This document shows positions 28,418-34,339 of a DNA stretch of 64,000 bases, piece after piece (within the stretch, counting starts at the first letter, position 1; each line of letters begins with the position of its first letter). The position numbers and the translations under genes are program-made. The notes under the pieces were generated by a model. The model made no database searches. It saw only the letters and a program-made list of their open reading frames with translations, and was not told the origin of the DNA. Origin of the DNA: a virus; IMG/VR virus record IMGVR_UViG_3300023202_000383, positions 124,001 to 188,000 of that record; one strand, 5' to 3'.

Positions 28418-28514
28418 CGCGCCGGTGTTAGTGCTTACACCGCATGTGAGTCGGGGGTTCGAGTCCCTCCAGGCCCATTACATAATGCCCCCAGTTCGAT
28501 CCTGAGATCGCCCA
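28395..28514 (+). pseudogene. interleaved tRNA pieces (GGGCGAT...ATCGCCC enclosing ...CAGGCCC)
   Basis: 5' half GGGCGAT-TG-GCGC-loop-GCGC begins at 28395 and its acceptor partner ATCGCCC with A is at 28507-28514. Between them lie one hairpin (CGGTG/CACCG) and the T-arm plus CAGGCCC-A (to 28477) that match the 5' half at 27824. Both 3' ends are followed by TT. Neither cloverleaf has a normal anticodon loop. Confidence 0.55.
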
Positions 28515-28555
28515 TTATAAATTTTTGTTGTTTGCTATGTTATGTACATTAAAAC

Positions 28556-29137
28556 ATGGCAGATCCCAAAAAAGCCCAAGAAATTTTAAGAGAATACTTC
28601 AAGAGCGTCTCCAAAGAGCAATTTCTCAAAGACGTTGAAGAATCCAGTCCAGGATTCTTAAAAGAATGCGCCGATGTAGCTCAACTGGCAGAGCAGCCGC
28701 CTCATGAGCGGTATGTTGGGGGTTCGAATCCCTCCATCGGTATTACAGTAGTTGCTTCGGCATTAGTGCCGGGCAATGGTAAGATCTTGCTTGGTAAACG
28801 TAAGAAAAGTACCAGCCAATGGTGGGGCATGCCTGGCGGGAAGGTTGAATTTGGCGAAAACCCTATCGAGGCTGTAAAGCGAGAAGTCTTCGAGGAGACA
28901 AACCTTAAGATTGATAAATTAAGCTTGTTCGATGTTGTGTCATGGGTGGGAGAAAATGGGCACAAGATAGTTATAATTTACGCAGCAAGGTCGAAAACCG
29001 GCGAGCTTAAGAATATGGAGCCCGATAAGTTCGAAGAGTGGCGATATTTTGGCGTAGATGAATTATCAGAAACCGGCAACCCTTCCATCGGGAAGTACCA
29101 AAATGAAGAAGATTTCTGGTGGAGATTTTGGAAATGA
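28556..29137 (+). CDS. NUDIX hydrolase frame with tRNA-Met embedded in frame
   Basis: From about residue 63 the protein is a NUDIX enzyme: VVASALVPGNGKILLGKRKK, then the Nudix box GKVEFGENPIEAVKREVFEE (pattern GX5EX7REUXEE), so it likely cleaves a nucleoside-diphosphate derivative. The frame also includes a helical N-terminal segment (MADPKKAQEILREYF, then VSKEQFLKDVEESS) and stays open through all of tRNA-Met. NUDIX similarity starts at the ATT made by the tRNA discriminator plus TT (28742). It is either one long protein or two pieces separated by tRNA processing. Confidence 0.75.
   Translation: MADPKKAQEILREYFKSVSKEQFLKDVEESSPGFLKECADVAQLAEQPPHERYVGGSNPSIGITVVASALVPGNGKILLGKRKKSTSQWWGMPGGKVEFGENPIEAVKREVFEETNLKIDKLSLFDVVSWVGENGHKIVIIYAARSKTGELKNMEPDKFEEWRYFGVDELSETGNPSIGKYQNEEDFWWRFWK
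28670..28742 (+). tRNA. tRNA-Met(CAT)
   Basis: Acceptor GCCGATG/CATCGGT, anticodon arm GCCGC-CTCATGA-GCGGT, T-loop TTCGAAT, discriminator A, TT follows. Elongator-type body; Ile2 identity is possible. It lies entirely within an open reading frame. Confidence 0.88.
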
Positions 29138-29361
29138 CAGAAGAGAATGCTAGAAAACAGGCGAAGAAAATCGCTGAAAAGATCCAAGTCGAAGCGAGAA
29201 AAGAACGAGAAAAGTACCACGACATTATCATGCGGGGCGGAAATGCCTCGGAATATGGAATGAGAGGAGATGTCGAATTAATAACCGACATTCTCGCTCC
29301 TGAAATTCTTAAAATAAGTAGAAAATTGCCATTCTCTGATGATCCCGACTTCACTTTCTGA
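29134..29361 (+). CDS. hypothetical protein, 75 aa
   Basis: ATG 29134 overlaps the NUDIX stop (ATGA). Highly charged N-terminal helix (KQAKKIAEKIQVEARKERE) then ILAPEILKISRKLPF. Two base pairs separate its stop from tRNA-Thr(TGT). Unknown. Confidence 0.6.
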   Translation: MTEENARKQAKKIAEKIQVEARKEREKYHDIIMRGGNASEYGMRGDVELITDILAPEILKISRKLPFSDDPDFTF

Positions 29362-29363
29362 AT

Positions 29364-29436
29364 GGCACCTTAGCTCAGTTGGCAGAGCGGCTCTCTTGTA
29401 AAGAGCAGGTCGTCGGTTCAAGCCCGACAGGTGCCT
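29364..29436 (+). tRNA. tRNA-Thr(TGT)
   Basis: Acceptor GGCACCT/AGGTGCC, anticodon arm GCTCT-CTTGTAA-AGAGC, T-loop TTCAAGC, discriminator T, TT follows. Confidence 0.93.
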
Positions 29437-29438
29437 TT

Positions 29439-29990
29439 ATGAATTACTTTACAATATCGATAGCGTTTTATGCTGGCGCATCTATTATCACTTTGGTAAT
29501 GATGCTTGGCTCATATTGTGAGAATGTGTGTTGTAAAAGAAATTATTCTCATAGTATAAAAGTGTTGTTATTGATATTCGCTTGTTCGTGCTTATGGCCG
29601 ATTCTTTTGGTATATACTACAATATATCTTTGTGATTTGAGATCGAAAACAAAATCATGTGAGGATGATCGCTCTGAAAGAATATCGCACATTGTGTTTG
29701 ATAAGCCAGTCGATTCCGGTCAGTGGATTACTGGAATAACTATACGCAAACCGGCGATTTCTCCAGATCCAGATACAGAGGCCAGATTAAAATTTGATAT
29801 CGATATCGAGTTAGATAGTCCGTTATCTGGTATAGGGGCACAATCATCGGCATCTACTAAAGTATATATGAATGATAGCGGCGAACTAGAATTTGTCGAT
29901 GGAGATCTTGTTAAAGCAGGCAATCTTGATATTGCAATAGATACTATAGAAAAGATCATTGGTTGGCATTTTGATGGGATACTTAAGTAA
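29439..29990 (+). CDS. membrane protein with two TM helices, 183 aa
   Basis: ATG 29439 is 2 nt after tRNA-Thr; the longer frame is tRNA sequence. Hydrophobic segments at about residues 5-26 (ISIAFYAGASIITLVMMLG) and 41-64 (VLLLIFACSCLWPILLVYT), then a cytoplasmic beta-rich domain (LKFDIDIELDSPLSG). Function unknown. Confidence 0.6.
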   Translation: MNYFTISIAFYAGASIITLVMMLGSYCENVCCKRNYSHSIKVLLLIFACSCLWPILLVYTTIYLCDLRSKTKSCEDDRSERISHIVFDKPVDSGQWITGITIRKPAISPDPDTEARLKFDIDIELDSPLSGIGAQSSASTKVYMNDSGELEFVDGDLVKAGNLDIAIDTIEKIIGWHFDGILK

Positions 29991-30023
29991 GTGGTCACGG
30001 TTAAATTGGCCGGGTAGCCAAAT

Positions 30024-30108
30024 GCACGGTTGGCCGAGTGGTTGAAGGCGTTGGCCTGCAAAGCCAATGGGCGGAAGCTCCACGTGGGTTCGAATCCCTC
30101 ACCGTGCT
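30024..30108 (+). tRNA. tRNA-Cys(GCA) with a long variable arm
   Basis: Acceptor GCACGGT/ACCGTGC, D-arm of Ser/Leu style (GCC-loop-GGC), anticodon arm TTGGC-CTGCAAA-GCCAA, long variable arm GGGCGGAAGCTC, T-loop TTCGAAT, discriminator T, TT follows. GCA plus U73 are Cys identity elements, but the body is class II. Confidence 0.88.
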
Positions 30109-30126
30109 TTTGCCAAAGGTTTGATT

Positions 30127-30492
30127 ATGAATAAAATAACTTTTAATCAATTCATTCCTGGCAAAGAGACTCTGGTACATATAAATGTTGTTCGTGTAGT
30201 GTCTATGAATGAAGTTGGCGACATAGAGGAAGATATCGCCAATCCTTCAAAATCTGTATTTCTTGAATTAACCGTACGTAATAATGCTAATATTAGTTTT
30301 ACTATCATAACTGATGGTGACAGTTGGGCCAATGTAGCAAAAGTTTTGGCCGATATTTACAGCTATGATAGTCTTGGTGCTGACATGAAGTATAGAATTG
30401 TAGACATGTCTGACTTAATTCAACTAACCACGGCAGACCAAGACAAAATAAAATCTAATATCCAAAAATTCTTGGAAGATTTAGACATATGA
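30127..30492 (+). CDS. hypothetical protein, distant paralogue of 4076
   Basis: 121 residues from ATG 30127. FTIITDGDSWANVAKVL matches VYIITDGDKWAYV of the protein at 4076, and both precede a helical C-terminus. No outside family recognised. ATGA overlap with the methyltransferase gene. Confidence 0.6.
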   Translation: MNKITFNQFIPGKETLVHINVVRVVSMNEVGDIEEDIANPSKSVFLELTVRNNANISFTIITDGDSWANVAKVLADIYSYDSLGADMKYRIVDMSDLIQLTTADQDKIKSNIQKFLEDLDI

Positions 30493-31067
30493 GATCGATA
30501 ATCCATGTTGGTGCACATAGAGGTCAGGAAGCCAAGAAATATCATAATTCTGGGTCGCAAGTTGTGTGGGTCGAGGCAATACCGTGGATCTTCTTAGACC
30601 TCCAGGAGAAAATTAAAAAATATAAAAATCAAGTTGCCATAAATGCATTGGTGTCAGACAAGCATGATTCTGAATATAACTTTAAAATATCAAATAATAG
30701 AGATGGTGTAAGTTCATCTATATATGAATTCGGTAAAGATGGAAATGAAATGTTCGACATCTCTATGTGCAGTTCTATATTGTTGCGTAGCACTACATTA
30801 AAAATGCTGTTTGATAATTATAGGTTGCATAAAAGAAATATTGAGCATATGGTTCTGGATGTTCAAGGTGCAGAACTGTTGGTATTAAAAGGTGCCGGTT
30901 CTCTGCTAGGTCAGTTCAAGATTATTAAAACCGAAGTGAGTACGGTTGAAGTTTACAAAGATGGCGTTCAATGGCCAGAATTGAGACAGTTCTTGAACAA
31001 TAAGGGATTCAAGGAAGTTGCGGCACCATCTAAAGAACATTGCGATGTAGTTTTTAAACGCGTATAA
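30489..31067 (+). CDS. FkbM family methyltransferase
   Basis: IIHVGAHRGQEAKKY (SAM-binding motif I), VWVEAIP, then MVLDVQGAELLVLKGAG and IIKTEVSTVEVYKDG are the hallmark of FkbM-type O-methyltransferases, which methylate sugars. 192 residues, complete. Translationally coupled to the gene before it. Confidence 0.88.
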   Translation: MRSIIHVGAHRGQEAKKYHNSGSQVVWVEAIPWIFLDLQEKIKKYKNQVAINALVSDKHDSEYNFKISNNRDGVSSSIYEFGKDGNEMFDISMCSSILLRSTTLKMLFDNYRLHKRNIEHMVLDVQGAELLVLKGAGSLLGQFKIIKTEVSTVEVYKDGVQWPELRQFLNNKGFKEVAAPSKEHCDVVFKRV

Positions 31068-31099
31068 TTTCTGTGCAATAATGCGTTTGATATAACGTA

Positions 31100-31170
31100 T
31101 TCAAAGATAGACTGCGGCAATGGGCCGCAGAAGAAGAGTGGCAGCAATCGGCTGCGAAGAAGAAGGAGAT
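31100..31170 (+). promoter_or_regulatory. two tandem hairpins in the 5' leader of 31175
   Basis: CTGCGG/CCGCAG and GCAGC/GCTGC, each followed by GAAGAAG, lie just upstream of AAGGAG and ATG 31175. They may control translation or protect the 5' end of the message. Confidence 0.4.
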
Positions 31171-31174
31171 TGTC

Positions 31175-32071
31175 ATGAGTATTGGCGAGAAGTTTCTATC
31201 TGTACGTAGTATCCTCCAAGAGCACAATAAAGTTATTGGCGAAGGAAATGCGGGATTTATAGATCTCGACAAATTTTTTGCCAATATCAAAGCTGCTGGA
31301 GGAACGTCTGAACCCCGCTTAAAATCAATGAAGTATGAGGATATCCTTGCATGCTTCCCTGCAAGCGGGTCTACCGATGGTGGCGTCAAGCCCACAGCAC
31401 TTGCCCGAGACATAGCTAAGGTCTTTAGGGGCAAGGAAGACACAACGGCGAGCCGAAGGCCAGTATCTTCTAGGCGTGCCGAATTGATGCCGCTAAATGA
31501 GCTTATCGGAGCGTTTGATCCCGACGAGCCGGATAACCCCGTAGCGAAGCGGCTTAAAACGATTAGTAGTAATCGACCGTTTATTGTCTACAATGATGGT
31601 GTAGACGTAAATGTCGAGGCTACATATCAATTGCTAAAAGAATTGAAGCAGGGATATCCGCCGAGAGACAGCTTCGATGTAAATGGAGTCCCCAAGAAGA
31701 TATATTCTGTCGGTGACAGGCCAGATAGATTGGTTCCCGAAAATCCAATTTATCACGGAAGGCCGTTGCGTCCCGATGGGACATGTGATCAAACTGGCAG
31801 ATCATGGGATGGTGTCGATAAGGAAGTCAGGCAACTGATACGTATTGGTACCAGGATTGGCGAGATCAAGATCAAGAGTATCGATGATGCCCATTCAGTC
31901 ATGGACCTCGCCATCTCTGAGGATGCTGCTAATAAGTTGAGATCTCGGTACAAGAAAACATCTCTCGAATTTGATAACAAGGACAGATTGGGCAACCTGC
32001 CTAATCTGGTTGTAGAATTAGGTAAGTCCGGCTCTAGCTTTCCGGACGGCAAAAAAGTTCTTTTGGGCTAA
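31175..32071 (+). CDS. hypothetical protein, 298 aa
   Basis: AAGGAG before ATG 31175. Helical start (FLSVRSILQEHNKVIGEG), a Ser/Arg linker (TTASRRPVSSRRAE) and a C-terminal globular part. No family recognised. Its stop is 18 bp before the vWA gene and the two share higher GC and leader style, so they probably act together. Confidence 0.65.
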   Translation: MSIGEKFLSVRSILQEHNKVIGEGNAGFIDLDKFFANIKAAGGTSEPRLKSMKYEDILACFPASGSTDGGVKPTALARDIAKVFRGKEDTTASRRPVSSRRAELMPLNELIGAFDPDEPDNPVAKRLKTISSNRPFIVYNDGVDVNVEATYQLLKELKQGYPPRDSFDVNGVPKKIYSVGDRPDRLVPENPIYHGRPLRPDGTCDQTGRSWDGVDKEVRQLIRIGTRIGEIKIKSIDDAHSVMDLAISEDAANKLRSRYKKTSLEFDNKDRLGNLPNLVVELGKSGSSFPDGKKVLLG

Positions 32072-32089
32072 ATTGACAAGGAGACAAAA

Positions 32090-32878
32090 ATGTCTGGAAA
32101 AGCTCATGTTGCGATTGTTTTAGATAGGTCGGGCTCGATGTTCGACAAGGTCGAAGAAACTGTTAAAGGTTTCAACGAGCAGGTTCAGCAGGTAAAGCAC
32201 AATGCTGAGGAGATTGAAACCGAAGTGTCATTGATCACATTTAATGGCAATGTCTTCGAACACTTATGGAACGAACCTGCTGGTTCGTTGGTCGAGACAA
32301 CTGCTGAAGGTTATGAGCCCAGTGGAGTAACGGCTATGTACGATGCTCTTGGGTATGTGGTTGACAAATTTAAGGAAACTACTGATTATCAGAATGAAGA
32401 CAATACATATCTGATAGTTGTGATTTCCGATGGTGATGAAAATTCATCTCGTCATTACAATTCGAGTTCTATAAAAGAGATAGTCGAGGGATGCCAAGCG
32501 ACTGGAAGATGGACGTTTACATTTATCGGCTGCGATAAGAGTTCTCTTGAGAAGTTAGCTAGGGCAACTAGCGTCCCAGTTAGCAATATGGCTGCTGTCG
32601 ATTGGAGTGCCAGGAATGCTGTGTCGGCTGGATTTGCTGCCACTGCGGCCAACACTGGTAGATACTTGAGAAGCAGGGGCGAGGGCGTTATCAGAACTGC
32701 CAATTTGTATAGTAAAACTGACAATTTGGTGGATATATCAGCAGACAATGCCGACATGATTGTTGACAATCTTGCGGATGAATCTGGTAATGTGTTAAAG
32801 ACCACTACCAATGTGCTTGGGTCCGGCAATGTGCTTGGATCCGGTAAGCAAGTTACGATTAGCCGCAGCGATTCTTAA
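32090..32878 (+). CDS. von Willebrand factor A domain protein
   Basis: AAGGAG before ATG 32090. The MIDAS metal site is complete: DRSGSM (residues 12-17), a Thr in PSGVTAMYDAL and SDGDE near residue 108. vWA proteins bind partner proteins through the metal ion; phage copies have varied roles. The C-terminus has a small duplicated LGSGNVLGSG. Overlaps the convergent epimerase by 20 bp. Confidence 0.87.
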   Translation: MSGKAHVAIVLDRSGSMFDKVEETVKGFNEQVQQVKHNAEEIETEVSLITFNGNVFEHLWNEPAGSLVETTAEGYEPSGVTAMYDALGYVVDKFKETTDYQNEDNTYLIVVISDGDENSSRHYNSSSIKEIVEGCQATGRWTFTFIGCDKSSLEKLARATSVPVSNMAAVDWSARNAVSAGFAATAANTGRYLRSRGEGVIRTANLYSKTDNLVDISADNADMIVDNLADESGNVLKTTTNVLGSGNVLGSGKQVTISRSDS

Positions 32879-33809
32879 CGTACCAGTCGATCGTTCGTTT
32901 TAGACCTTCATCAAGGCCTACCTTGGGTTCCCATCCGAGGTAGGCCTTTGCTTTAGATATATCTAGGCATCGCCTTGGCTGCCCGTCCGGTTTTGATGAA
33001 TCCCACACTATCTCACCTTCGTATCCACATAAATCGGCTATTTTGTTGGATAAATCTCTTATTGTGATTTCGCTGCCTGTGCCGAGGTTTATTGGCGTGG
33101 GGTTATCAACCTTTTTGGTGATTTCGATTATTCCATCTGCTGCATCACCCACATATAGGAATTCTCTGCTTGCAGATCCTGTGCCCCAACATTCTACTTG
33201 TGGCTTCCTGTTTTCTTTAGCTTCCAAAAATTTTCGAATAAGAGCTGGTATTACGTGGCTGGTTTCTAAATTGAAGTTGTCTTCGGGTCCGTAAAGATTT
33301 ACTGGCACTGGAATAGCACTACGCATTCCATACTCTCTATTATATGCATCTAGCATGACGAATAGAGATTTCTTAGCAACACCATATGGGGCGTTTGTTT
33401 CTTCAGGGTATCCATTCCATATGTCGTCTTCATTAAACGGCACTGGTGTGAATTTTGGATATGCGCACACTGTACCAACTTGGATAAATTTATATATGCC
33501 TCTTTTTCTAGATTCTTCGATTAAATTAAGACCCATAGCTATATTGGCAAAAAAGAATCTGCCGGGCCGCTTCATATTTGCACCTATCCCGCCGACTTCT
33601 GCTGCTAGATGAATCACAATTGTGTGTCTAGGATCCCTGCATATTGTTTGGAACATTTCTTTTGCGTGGCTTGATTGAGTCAGATCAAATCGCTTACTTC
33701 TAGGAATCCATATGGATCTGCACCCTATATCTGATAATTTTTTGACTAGTGGCTTACCCAGGAAGCCCGCACCACCTGTTACAATAAAATCAAATCTCGA
33801 AAGGTCCAA
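32859..33809 (-). CDS. NAD-dependent epimerase/dehydratase (GDP-L-fucose synthase-like)
   Basis: Start set at TTG 33809, which has AAGGAGG 5 nt upstream; the longer ATG start would overlap the preceding gene. Rossmann motif FIVTGGAGFLGKPLV, HLAAEVGGIGAN, catalytic YGVAKK (YxxxK) with the upstream Thr-Val-Cys of the fucose-synthase group, VPVNLYGPEDNF and a C-terminal LGWEPKVGLDEGLKRTI. It makes nucleotide-activated deoxysugar, consistent with the glycan genes. Confidence 0.87.
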   Translation of the reverse strand: MDLSRFDFIVTGGAGFLGKPLVKKLSDIGCRSIWIPRSKRFDLTQSSHAKEMFQTICRDPRHTIVIHLAAEVGGIGANMKRPGRFFFANIAMGLNLIEESRKRGIYKFIQVGTVCAYPKFTPVPFNEDDIWNGYPEETNAPYGVAKKSLFVMLDAYNREYGMRSAIPVPVNLYGPEDNFNLETSHVIPALIRKFLEAKENRKPQVECWGTGSASREFLYVGDAADGIIEITKKVDNPTPINLGTGSEITIRDLSNKIADLCGYEGEIVWDSSKPDGQPRRCLDISKAKAYLGWEPKVGLDEGLKRTIDWYVKNRCG

Positions 33810-33810
33810 A

Positions 33811-34224
33811 TCATCCTCCTTGAATGTTTGGCAATCCTTGTCTCTGTTTGAACATGTGGGCATCACGTCGAATATTATATTCTGGGTTGGGCTTCATAAC
33901 CCTATTTACTTTTATCTTTCCGGAGTCTCTATTGATGCTGCTTCTCTTGTAGCCCTTTTTGTGTATGGCGGGCGATTTGTATTGCGAGCGGAATTCCGTT
34001 TCTTGATCTTGTTTAGATTTGCTGGGCAGGTTTCTCAATGTATCGTTGATATCTCTAAGAGCATTTACATCGTCAATTGATAGATCAGCTATATCTATCT
34101 TAGATGCATTTTTTATTATCTCATCTATTATTGTGCCGTTGTCAGTCTCGGAGTATGATTCTGTTTCGCCAATAATTGAGTTGAGTTTAGATTCAAAATC
34201 AGTCGTTTTATAGTTTATATTCAT
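33811..34224 (-). CDS. hypothetical protein, 137 aa
   Basis: Minus strand, directly upstream of the epimerase: its TGA and the TTG start are 1 nt apart and its last codons supply the Shine-Dalgarno sequence. N-terminal half acidic and helical, C-terminal half basic (KKGYKRSSINRDSGKIKVNR). No family recognised. Confidence 0.6.
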   Translation of the reverse strand: MNINYKTTDFESKLNSIIGETESYSETDNGTIIDEIIKNASKIDIADLSIDDVNALRDINDTLRNLPSKSKQDQETEFRSQYKSPAIHKKGYKRSSINRDSGKIKVNRVMKPNPEYNIRRDAHMFKQRQGLPNIQGG

Positions 34225-34246
34225 ATTATATCTTTGGATAAGAAAA

Positions 34247-34277
34247 GACCCGTTGATGCGGTCTGCACCAACGGGCC
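34247..34277 (-). terminator. terminator of the ribonucleotide reductase transcript
   Basis: On the minus strand a 13-bp stem (with two G-T pairs) and 5-nt loop is followed by TTTTCTT. It lies between the reductase stop and the next minus-strand gene. Confidence 0.8.
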
Positions 34278-34339
34278 TGGATCCCGGCCAGCGGACCTCC
34301 CGCCGACTTCACGGGATGCCTATTACTGTGTGATTTCTT

